Assembly (NCBI GenBank): GCA_937877575.1
Contig: CALFIZ010000192.1
Coordinates: forward strand, 1-5,133
Reading direction: 5' to 3'
DNA length: 5,133 bases
Source of the DNA: an uncultured Marinilabiliales bacterium
GTDB taxonomy: Bacteria; Bacteroidota; Bacteroidia; Bacteroidales; BM520
Part shown: piece after piece, positions 1-5,133 of the stretch
Layout: each line of letters opens with the position of its first letter
How positions within the stretch are numbered: the stretch's first letter is position 1
Program-made: the position numbers and the translations under genes
The notes under the pieces: model-generated
The model's input: only the letters and a program-made list of their open reading frames with translations
The model's database searches: none
What the model was told of the DNA's origin: nothing

Positions 1-561
1 ATTTTTGTGGCGCCTGAAAACATGGTGTTTCATAAAGGAGTGGAACAAACTTCTTGGAACATCATTATTCACGTTCACGCTCCTAAAAAAGTCAGCGTTC
101 TCCAAGACCAAGTCGCTAAGTTGGTTTTAGAATCAATAGGCGATGTGGCCATTAATAAGATTTTGGAATTTTATTATTATTCCGAAGATAATCGTTACAC
201 AAAATTAAATGGATCCTATCCACGTTTTATCGCAAGCGATAATCTTGTCAACATCGAAGAAGAAGAAAAATACTGCAATGACCTCGGTGTCACTCCCGAT
301 ACGGTGTATCTGTTCGTCAGAGGCCACCATCTGGCAGACTTCATAGCTAAAGTCGGACAAATCTGCACCGATAAAATGTTAAGGGAGCAAAGTGAAAGCA
401 AGAACAGTAAAGAAAAAAACACACATTCACAGATAAAATCAAACAAGACATTCAAACAACTTCTGACCGGAAGAGTCTGGATTGCAAAATACTTTTGCAT
501 GAACATGATTAGAGAAGATATTAAATCCTTTTATAATACCAATGAAAATGAAAACAAATAG
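1..561 (+). CDS. DUF4435-like protein, C-terminal part (5' end off the contig)
   Basis: The frame is open to the left edge with no stop, so this is the 3' part of a longer gene; the GTG at position 7 is probably an internal valine codon rather than a start. About 186 residues are visible. Numbered from that GTG codon, the most telling stretch is LGVTPDTVYLFVRGHHLADF (residues 93-112), which I recall from Bacteroidota DUF4435 proteins, along with the closing MIREDIKSFY segment (167-176). Residues 126-148 are charged and Ser/Lys/Asn-rich, probably a flexible linker. There is no signal peptide or membrane segment in the visible part, so it is presumably cytoplasmic. DUF4435 proteins are TOPRIM-related and often lie beside an AAA/ABC-type ATPase gene; AriB of PARIS defence belongs here. 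The N-terminal half, where the acidic catalytic residues would lie, is missing, so activity cannot be judged. The last 20 nt overlap the next gene. The family call rests on recalled similarity, not a search. Confidence 0.6.
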   Translation: MFVAPENMVFHKGVEQTSWNIIIHVHAPKKVSVLQDQVAKLVLESIGDVAINKILEFYYYSEDNRYTKLNGSYPRFIASDNLVNIEEEEKYCNDLGVTPDTVYLFVRGHHLADFIAKVGQICTDKMLREQSESKNSKEKNTHSQIKSNKTFKQLLTGRVWIAKYFCMNMIREDIKSFYNTNENENK

Positions 562-1318
562 AACAACTTTCATCATTTTGTTTCTTGCAGCGTGTACGCT
601 GATTACATCCTGCAAGCCTAAAACCAAATACGTCATCACCGATGCCCATCTCTCGTGCATAAATATCGATTCCACATTTGATACACATCCGTATGACGTG
701 GCACAAGGTGTTCTTGATGAATATTATGCCAAGGCACATGCCATAATGGACGACACCATAGGATATTGCGACTTTGCAATGTCGAAAATAGGTTCGGAGA
801 ATCTCCTGTGCAATTATACCGCCGATGCCATTCGCGAAATCGGACAGGAAATATGGGACTCCATCCAAATCGACATGGGACTGATGAACAAAGGAGGTAT
901 AAGAATTGATATTGCTCAAGGCCCTATTACGGTAGGCGATGTCTGCGCCATCTACCCGTTCGACAACTGCCTGACACTGCTTGCAATGAAAGGCTCCGAC
1001 CTCAGAGACCTCTTCAATAAATTCGCGAGACAAAACAGATATGAAGCAATCAGCGGCCCAAGACTTGTTGTGAAAAACGGCAAATTGGAATCCGTGACAA
1101 TGAACGGGAAAAAACTCGAAGATGACAAAATATACTATGTGGTGACAATAGATTATGTGGCAGAAGGAAACGATGGCATGCCTCAATTCAAAAACGCAAT
1201 ATCAGTCACCCATTCTGATATCTTCGAGAGAGATGCGATGATAAATTATATTAAGAAACTCACTGCCGCAGGCAAACACATCAGAGCCAAAATAGACGGC
1301 AGAATCACTGTTTTATAA
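542..1318 (+). CDS. Lipoprotein with 5'-nucleotidase C-terminal (substrate-binding) domain
   Basis: A 258-residue protein corresponding to only the C-terminal half of UshA-type 5'-nucleotidases. Residues 1-24 form a lipoprotein signal: basic start, hydrophobic stretch 10-21, and lipobox ITSC with the acylated Cys at 24. The following residues are KPKTK, without the acidic cluster that directs Bacteroidota lipoproteins to the cell surface, so a periplasm-facing position is inferred. Domain landmarks are SENLLCN (85-91, at the position of the usual LGNL motif), NKGGIR (116-121, the substrate-binding Gly-Gly-Ile-Arg loop), IYPFDN (137-142), ISGPR (170-174), EGNDGM (208-213) and DGR (252-254). 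It lacks the metallophosphatase half, which is supplied by the next gene; the two probably act together in periplasmic nucleotide dephosphorylation. The ATG at 542 overlaps the previous gene by 20 nt, and a second in-frame ATG at 548 is equally possible. In the EGNDGM motif, Met replaces the aromatic residue commonly seen in GGDG(F/Y). Confidence 0.87.
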   Translation: MKMKTNRTTFIILFLAACTLITSCKPKTKYVITDAHLSCINIDSTFDTHPYDVAQGVLDEYYAKAHAIMDDTIGYCDFAMSKIGSENLLCNYTADAIREIGQEIWDSIQIDMGLMNKGGIRIDIAQGPITVGDVCAIYPFDNCLTLLAMKGSDLRDLFNKFARQNRYEAISGPRLVVKNGKLESVTMNGKKLEDDKIYYVVTIDYVAEGNDGMPQFKNAISVTHSDIFERDAMINYIKKLTAAGKHIRAKIDGRITVL

Positions 1319-1339
1319 AACCAAGAATCAAGAAATAAA

Positions 1340-2227
1340 ATGAAAATAAATAAGTCAATTCTCACAGCAATCCTGCTTATCTGCGCCATAACATCAGGCT
1401 ATTCACAAGACAAGAAACTGACAATCATCCACACCAACGACATGCACAGTCAGGTGGAACCGATATCTAAGAATATCAAAGGCTTCAAGGCCGGGAAAGG
1501 CGGTTTTGTAAGATTATGCACCTGTGTGCACGAAGAGGTGGAAAAAGACCCTGAGAACACTCTTCTGCTCGATGCAGGCGACTTTTCACAAGGTTCGGTA
1601 TATTACAACCTGCTCCACGGCAGAACAGAAATAGCATTCATGAACTCTATGCATTACGATGCAGGCACATTAGGCAACCACGAATTCGATTCGGGCTTGG
1701 ATAATCTCGCAGAACTGATAAAAGAGGCAAACTTCCCTATTATCTGCTGCAACTACGGACTGGAAAACACACCTCTTAAAGACCTGGTGAAACCGTACAT
1801 TATCGTTGAGAGAGCCGGTATGAAAATAGGCATCTTCGGCCTCGGCCCCTACGAACTCAAGAATCTTACTTTCGAAAAGAACATTAAGGGAATCGTCTTC
1901 AAAGACACTTTCAAATGTGCCAATGAAACCGCCCATAAACTCCGTTATGAAGACAAATGCGATTTAGTCATCTGCCTGTCGCATATAGGCTGGAACACAA
2001 ACAATACTGACGGTCCCAACGGAATAGCAGTATGCGACAGCACCTTGGCCGCCAACAGCCACGATATCGACATAATCGTAGGAGGACACTCGCATACACC
2101 AATGAAACACGGCAAAAAGGTACCTAATCTCGACGGGAGAACAGTCTATATAAACCAAACCGGCGCCAATACTGCCACAGTCGGCAAAATGGTTTTCGAC
2201 ATTGCAAAAATCAGAAAACTGAGATAA
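1340..2227 (+). CDS. Secreted metallophosphatase, catalytic half of a split 5'-nucleotidase
   Basis: A 295-residue calcineurin-like phosphoesterase matching the N-terminal catalytic domain of UshA-type 5'-nucleotidases (nucleoside monophosphate to nucleoside plus phosphate; some members also cleave 2',3'-cyclic nucleotides or UDP-sugars). Residues 1-23 form a Sec signal peptide (basic start, hydrophobic 7-18, likely cleavage near GYSQ-DKK); no lipobox is seen, so a soluble periplasmic enzyme is inferred. The full two-metal set is present: HTNDMHS (31-37, D34/H36), DAGD (78-81, D81), GNHEFD (112-117, Asn-His pair plus D117), LSHIG (213-217, H215) and GGHSHT (248-253, H250/H252). The protein stops soon after the catalytic domain and has no substrate-binding domain; that domain is encoded by the gene immediately upstream, 21 nt away. 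The leader is A-rich without a Shine-Dalgarno sequence. The fold and metal centre are clear; the substrate is inferred from the partner gene. Confidence 0.92.
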   Translation: MKINKSILTAILLICAITSGYSQDKKLTIIHTNDMHSQVEPISKNIKGFKAGKGGFVRLCTCVHEEVEKDPENTLLLDAGDFSQGSVYYNLLHGRTEIAFMNSMHYDAGTLGNHEFDSGLDNLAELIKEANFPIICCNYGLENTPLKDLVKPYIIVERAGMKIGIFGLGPYELKNLTFEKNIKGIVFKDTFKCANETAHKLRYEDKCDLVICLSHIGWNTNNTDGPNGIAVCDSTLAANSHDIDIIVGGHSHTPMKHGKKVPNLDGRTVYINQTGANTATVGKMVFDIAKIRKLR

Positions 2228-2234
2228 ATGCTGC

Positions 2235-2909
2235 ATGAACCTAATTCACGTTGAATCCACAGACTCCACAAATCTGGAGGCTGAAAGAATCCTTTTGTCC
2301 GACAAAGTCACACCACCATTTGTCGTACTTACCGATGAACAGCTTAAAGGACGGGGGCAGGGCAGCCATAAATGGCTGAGCGATAAAGGATTGAACATCA
2401 CATGCAGTTTTGTCGTATCACCTCTCATCAACTCCGTAAACCAGTTCCACCTAACCGCCTTGGCATCGGTAAGCATTCTCGAAACGGTTTCATCTTTTCT
2501 ACCCGATTCCTCCACCGTGAAAATCAAGTGGATAAACGATGTTTATGTAGGCAAAAACAAGATTGCAGGCATACTTGTAAGCAATAAAATCCTCAATGAC
2601 AAAATCACATCAAGCATCATCGGAATAGGTCTGAACGTCAACCAGACAAGATTTCCCGAAGACGTACCGAATCCTACGTCACTACATCTTGAAACAAATC
2701 AGGAAATGGATTTGAAAAGTGTATTCTCCACGCTATGTGACCGTTTCGAGGCAAACTATGCCGTTATGCTGACAAGTCCCAATAAACTTGCAGAAGAATA
2801 CAGGGCAAATCTCTTCATGTTAAACCAGCCCTACAAATACACCATAAACGGAAAAGAGGAAATCCGCACCATCCGCGATGTCAACGATTTCGGCGAAATG
2901 ATATGGTAG
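2235..2909 (+). CDS. birA: Biotin--[acetyl-CoA-carboxylase] ligase, catalytic domain only, short C-terminus
   Basis: Activates biotin with ATP to biotinyl-5'-AMP and transfers it to the conserved lysine of biotin carboxyl-carrier proteins in the cytoplasm. The 224 residues begin directly at the catalytic core (STDSTN, 8-13), so the N-terminal DNA-binding domain of E. coli BirA is absent and no repressor role is expected. Motifs: KGRGQGSHKW (38-47, the biotinyl-AMP loop, GRGRRGRKW in E. coli), KIKWINDVYVGKNKIAGIL (96-114, with the KW-ND signature and the active-site lysine, probably K109) and GIGLNVNQ (130-137). The C-terminal SH3-like domain starts at about 187 but ends abruptly at FGEMIW; aligned by eye to E. 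coli BirA, about the last 20 residues (final strands) are missing. The gene starts 7 nt after the metallophosphatase stop, suggesting co-transcription. The ATG at 2228 is in a different frame and does not serve this ORF. Catalytic motifs look intact, so it may be active despite the short tail. Confidence 0.88.
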   Translation: MNLIHVESTDSTNLEAERILLSDKVTPPFVVLTDEQLKGRGQGSHKWLSDKGLNITCSFVVSPLINSVNQFHLTALASVSILETVSSFLPDSSTVKIKWINDVYVGKNKIAGILVSNKILNDKITSSIIGIGLNVNQTRFPEDVPNPTSLHLETNQEMDLKSVFSTLCDRFEANYAVMLTSPNKLAEEYRANLFMLNQPYKYTINGKEEIRTIRDVNDFGEMIW

Positions 2910-2923
2910 ATGTAATTATTCAT

Positions 2924-2945
2924 CTCAGGACATCATAACCCTGAG
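2924..2945. terminator. Weak inverted repeat between the convergent genes
   Basis: CTCAGG (2924-2929) and CCTGAG (2940-2945) form a perfect 6-bp stem with a 10-nt loop. It lies 14 nt beyond the biotin ligase stop and over the last codons and stop of the adenosyltransferase gene. Neither side has a proper T-run, so if it ends transcription it does so weakly. It is the only candidate terminator where the two gene blocks meet. Confidence 0.22.
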
Positions 2946-3455
2946 CAATACATACAGATAGTCCGAAAGACGATTGAGCAGCTGAGATACAAAATCTCTC
3001 CTGACAATTTCCCCTTCTATCGCCACAATGCAGCGTTCTGCCCTGCGGCATATAGTACGTGCAACGTTAATATGTGACGAAATCACATTGTTGCCCAAAA
3101 TCATCAGCGAAAACTGTTTGGGCAAAGTTTCAGACATGTCATCAATTGCCTTCTCTATATGGTTAATCACATCATAATCAGGACACTGCAACTTTTCACC
3201 CGCTTCAGCGGAACAGCATGCGACATACGCACAAGCAGAAAAAAGAGCCTTCCTGATTTCATCAAAAAGCTCAGTTGTACCATTGGGGATTTTCTTATCC
3301 GCTGATTCCTTCAACAAGGAATCAACCAGACCGATGTAGGCATCCAATTCATCAACTGTGCCGTAAGCTTCAACACGCGGATCATTTTTAGGCACTCTTT
3401 CACCTCCGATTAACATAGTGGTTCCATCGTCGCCTGTTTTTGTGTAAATATGCAT
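2925..3455 (-). CDS. PduO-type cob(I)alamin adenosyltransferase
   Basis: Transfers the adenosyl group of ATP to cob(I)alamin (or the cob(I)yrinic acid diamide), giving the adenosylcobalamin used by enzymes such as methylmalonyl-CoA mutase; cytoplasmic, usually a homotrimer. The 176 residues match the usual family length. Start: the ATG at 3455 gives MHIYTKTGDDGTT, the standard N-terminus; an upstream in-frame TTG at 3467 would add four residues with no family support. Motifs: TKTGDDGTT (5-13, ATP-binding loop), VEAYGTVDELDAYIG (28-42), ARTICRRAER (132-141, ATP/cobalamin contacts) and NRLSDYLYVL (161-170). An odd point is ILGNN (119-123), where relatives usually have LPGG or LPSGG. The gene follows lysC after a 37-nt A/T-rich gap with no evident promoter, so it is probably transcribed with it. 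It could be called MMAB or PduO type; I give no symbol because naming varies. Confidence 0.93.
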   Translation of the reverse strand: MHIYTKTGDDGTTMLIGGERVPKNDPRVEAYGTVDELDAYIGLVDSLLKESADKKIPNGTTELFDEIRKALFSACAYVACCSAEAGEKLQCPDYDVINHIEKAIDDMSETLPKQFSLMILGNNVISSHINVARTICRRAERCIVAIEGEIVRRDFVSQLLNRLSDYLYVLLRVMMS

Positions 3456-3492
3456 AATTTCAATCAATTAATTTATCTTACATTATTCTCAT

Positions 3493-4743
3493 TTATTCTT
3501 CTGTCGCAAACACAACCTGAGCAGCAGTTCTCGACACCTGCGTAAGCAGCATGTCATCCCTGCTGAATATCTCCCTAAGCTCGGCATCGGTGTAGTGTCT
3601 GACGGTTTCAAGAGTTGCATTGCGATTGTATCTTATTGAAAATGACCGTTTTAACATATCAAACAGTAATTCACAGGAGTGTTCGCTGTATGTGACGCAA
3701 AACGAAATCTTCTTGGCTGAAATCTGTATCATGTTGATGTCCAACTTGAATTTTGCAGCAACATCATAGATTGTTTTCACGTCATCCCCGAGAATGATAT
3801 TGTTCTTCAACGACTCAGCAGTTATAAGTATCTGATTTTTAAGACATATCCTTATCGGCGGGTAATCATTTTCAAAATTGTCAAGAAGCATTGTGCCGGA
3901 ATCCTGAAGATTGATGAAGGAGCGCACCATAGTGACTATGTTTTTCGTTTTCAGTACCGACAGCGTCTTCTTATGCAGGATTTTAGCACCGAAATATGAC
4001 AGTTCAACCATTTCGTCATATCCGATTTTATCAAGCTTTTGAGCATCATGGTAAATCTTCGGGTCAGTGTTGTATATCCCGTCAACATCTTTCCAGAACG
4101 TCAGTTTCTTCGCATTACAGAACACTGCAGCAAGAGCGGCTGAATAATCGGAACCTTCCCTGCCGAGAGTTATGATGTCATTGGATGATGTCCCGCTTAT
4201 AAAGCCCTGGATGATGATAATCTGACTTCCGACGTTTTGGACCAGCTGCCGCATACGTTTTTCCGAAGCCACAATATCGACGTTACCGCTGCGCCAGTTT
4301 TTGTCGGCAAGAAATATGTCATTCGCCTTGGCAAGATATACATCCATTCCATTGAACCCCAGATATTTTGCGACAATCAGCGTTGAAAACATCTCTCCGA
4401 AACTGACCGTTTGGTCGTAGAAATAGTCGTAATCGGCCTTCGATGTGCCCGAAATCTTCCCATCAAATTCAGCGAAAAGTTTTACGAGTTCATCGTCACA
4501 ATCCGTTCCGACAAGGCTGTGCAGAATATCCAAGTGCTCATCTCTCAACGAATTGTATTCGTTGGAGTAATCCTCATTATTGTATGCCTTACTGACTATC
4601 GTTTCAATTTTGTTTGTAGTCTTGCCCAATGCGGAAATGACAAGCACAAGCCTGTCAGAGCCATTTTCAGCAATAATCTCCGGCAAACGTTTTATGCTCT
4701 CCGCATCCTTGATTGATGCACCGCCTAACTTAAAGACATTCAT
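3493..4743 (-). CDS. lysC: Aspartate kinase, monofunctional, with C-terminal ACT region
   Basis: Phosphorylates L-aspartate with ATP to 4-aspartyl phosphate, the first step toward diaminopimelate/lysine, threonine and methionine; cytoplasmic. The 416 residues are slightly short for Bacteroidota aspartate kinases (about 440 by recollection) but start and end as expected. The amino-acid kinase domain spans about 1-275: KLGGAS (5-10, phosphate loop), SFGE (114-117, aspartate contact), GREGSD (194-199), FWKDVDGIYNTDP (216-228, nucleotide binding) and ELSYFGAKILH (247-257). The regulatory part (about 300-412) contains INMIQISAKKISFCVTY (336-352), resembling the effector-binding ACT segment of this group, and closes with the typical SRTAAQVVF (404-412). 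Lysine feedback is likely from family knowledge, but the effector cannot be read from the sequence. No homoserine dehydrogenase domain is fused. Gaps of 13 nt upstream and 37 nt downstream suggest one transcript with both neighbours. Confidence 0.95.
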   Translation of the reverse strand: MNVFKLGGASIKDAESIKRLPEIIAENGSDRLVLVISALGKTTNKIETIVSKAYNNEDYSNEYNSLRDEHLDILHSLVGTDCDDELVKLFAEFDGKISGTSKADYDYFYDQTVSFGEMFSTLIVAKYLGFNGMDVYLAKANDIFLADKNWRSGNVDIVASEKRMRQLVQNVGSQIIIIQGFISGTSSNDIITLGREGSDYSAALAAVFCNAKKLTFWKDVDGIYNTDPKIYHDAQKLDKIGYDEMVELSYFGAKILHKKTLSVLKTKNIVTMVRSFINLQDSGTMLLDNFENDYPPIRICLKNQILITAESLKNNIILGDDVKTIYDVAAKFKLDINMIQISAKKISFCVTYSEHSCELLFDMLKRSFSIRYNRNATLETVRHYTDAELREIFSRDDMLLTQVSRTAAQVVFATEE

Positions 4744-4756
4744 AGGTTAAAGGACA

Positions 4757-5109
4757 TCATTTCTGCAAGTATGACAAATCTCGAAGAATATTCTGGAATG
4801 TGAAATACTGGCACAGCACGAAATTCTGCGAATACACTATCTGTCCCTCATCATCTTTTTTTGCTGACGGCAGGTTGACCCACGCATACAGTTCATCAAG
4901 ATTATATGGCGGGATTTCATCATCAACAGGAACCTGGTCTATCTGGGCTTGAGTAAGAGGTATTCTGAAAGTCTTCATATACGACTTCACGCCATTGTTG
5001 TCAGTTATAGTGATTTCATGGGCAGGAACCGTCTTTAGGATTGAATCGACGTTCATGTCGCCATATTTGTCGGCATCCAAAGCGGCAGCGTATCTGATGT
5101 CGGAAAAGG
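4757..5109 (-). CDS. Hypothetical protein, C-terminal part (5' end lost at contig end)
   Basis: The frame is open from the stop at 4757-4759 up to the adapter junction at 5110, giving about 116 genomic residues starting FSDIRYAAALDADKYGDM. No true start is visible; the TTG at 5080 is almost certainly an internal leucine codon. I do not recognise the family. The fragment is acidic and apparently soluble, with a central proline-rich region (IPLTQAQIDQVPVDDEIPPY) followed by a Tyr/Trp-containing stretch (YNLDELYAWV) and an aromatic C-terminus (LCQYFTFQNILRDLSYLQK). There is no membrane segment, lipobox or Cys cluster in the visible part. It ends 13 nt before lysC, so it probably heads or sits inside the lysC transcript. 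That it is a real gene is supported by the long open frame on the same strand, tight spacing and normal-looking composition. Any residues read beyond position 5109 come from adapter, not genome. Confidence 0.7.
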
Positions 5110-5133
5110 AGATCGGAAGAGCGTCGTGTAGGG
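5110..5133. other. Illumina TruSeq adapter sequence left on the contig end
   Basis: The final 24 bases begin AGATCGGAAGAGCGTCGTGT and continue to the contig end, matching the start of the reverse complement of the Illumina TruSeq universal adapter base for base from memory. A genomic origin for such a match exactly at a contig end is very unlikely. The stretch should be trimmed before gene calling. Confidence 0.97.

Noticed and set aside
521..1186. Long minus-strand open frame of 221 codons opposite the lipoprotein gene
   Set aside because: It lies almost wholly antisense to a well-supported gene with a lipobox and recognisable domain motifs, and its translation is Cys/His/Phe-rich with no family resemblance; it is a shadow frame.
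542..2227. The two nucleotidase halves as a frameshifted single gene (pseudogene)
   Set aside because: The domains are in reversed order, each has its own export signal and stop, and 21 nt separate them; a frameshift cannot produce this.
1964..2236. Minus-strand open frame opposite the end of the metallophosphatase gene
   Set aside because: The opposite strand encodes the LSHIG and GGHSHT metal-binding motifs, so this frame is a by-product of coding there.
3456..3467. TTG start at 3467 for the adenosyltransferase
   Set aside because: The ATG at 3455 gives the family-standard N-terminus MHIYTKTGD; the four extra residues have no support and no ribosome-binding site precedes the TTG.
3456..3492. 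Promoter in the A/T-rich gap between lysC and the adenosyltransferase gene
   Set aside because: I see no TTTG element or TAnnTTTG box of the Bacteroidota type in the 37-nt gap; A/T richness alone is not enough.
4411..4716. Plus-strand open frame of 101 codons inside lysC
   Set aside because: It is antisense to the conserved kinase domain of lysC and shows no motif, start context or neighbour supporting expression.
5078..5080. TTG at 5080 as the start of the right-edge gene
   Set aside because: The frame stays open upstream to the adapter junction with plausible coding residues (FSDIRYAAA), so the TTG is best read as an internal leucine codon.

Overview
The window looks like a short contig from a member of the Bacteroidales (Bacteroidota). 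The aspartate kinase, the corrinoid adenosyltransferase and the lipoprotein resemble versions known from Bacteroides, Prevotella and their relatives. Start codons sit behind A/T-rich or A-rich leaders without a clear Shine-Dalgarno sequence, which also fits this phylum. I cannot place it to genus. Both ends cut through genes, and the last 24 bases (5110-5133) are Illumina adapter sequence rather than genome, so this is very probably a draft or metagenomic contig.

Layout: two gene blocks converge near position 2917. The plus-strand block (1-2909) holds four tightly packed genes. They are the C-terminal part of a DUF4435-like protein cut by the left edge, a lipoprotein carrying the 5'-nucleotidase C-terminal (substrate-binding) domain, a secreted metallophosphatase carrying the 5'-nucleotidase catalytic domain, and a short biotin-protein ligase. 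Gene joints are a 20-nt overlap, then gaps of 21 and 7 nt, so one transcript is likely. The minus-strand block (5109 down to 2925) holds the 3' part of an unrecognised gene, a monofunctional aspartate kinase (lysC) and a PduO-type cob(I)alamin adenosyltransferase, with gaps of 13 and 37 nt. The promoters of both blocks would lie outside the window. There are no RNA genes, CRISPR arrays or mobile elements, and no gene-free stretch longer than 40 nt.

How the genes work together: the two 5'-nucleotidase halves most likely cooperate in the periplasm to dephosphorylate nucleotides. In UshA-type enzymes they are one chain in the order catalytic then substrate-binding; here they are two genes in the opposite order. 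LysC starts the aspartate-family pathway (lysine/diaminopimelate, threonine, methionine). The adenosyltransferase makes adenosylcobalamin for enzymes such as methylmalonyl-CoA mutase. The biotin ligase would charge biotin carboxylases. The pathways of neighbouring genes are otherwise unrelated.

Most worth a second look: adapter read-through that creates a false N-terminus for the right-edge gene, a biotin ligase missing about the last 20 residues of its C-terminal domain, the split and order-swapped 5'-nucleotidase, a substituted active-site-region loop in the adenosyltransferase, and a left-edge DUF4435 fragment whose family includes the AriB effector of PARIS anti-phage systems. I see no convincing wholly new system in these 5 kb.
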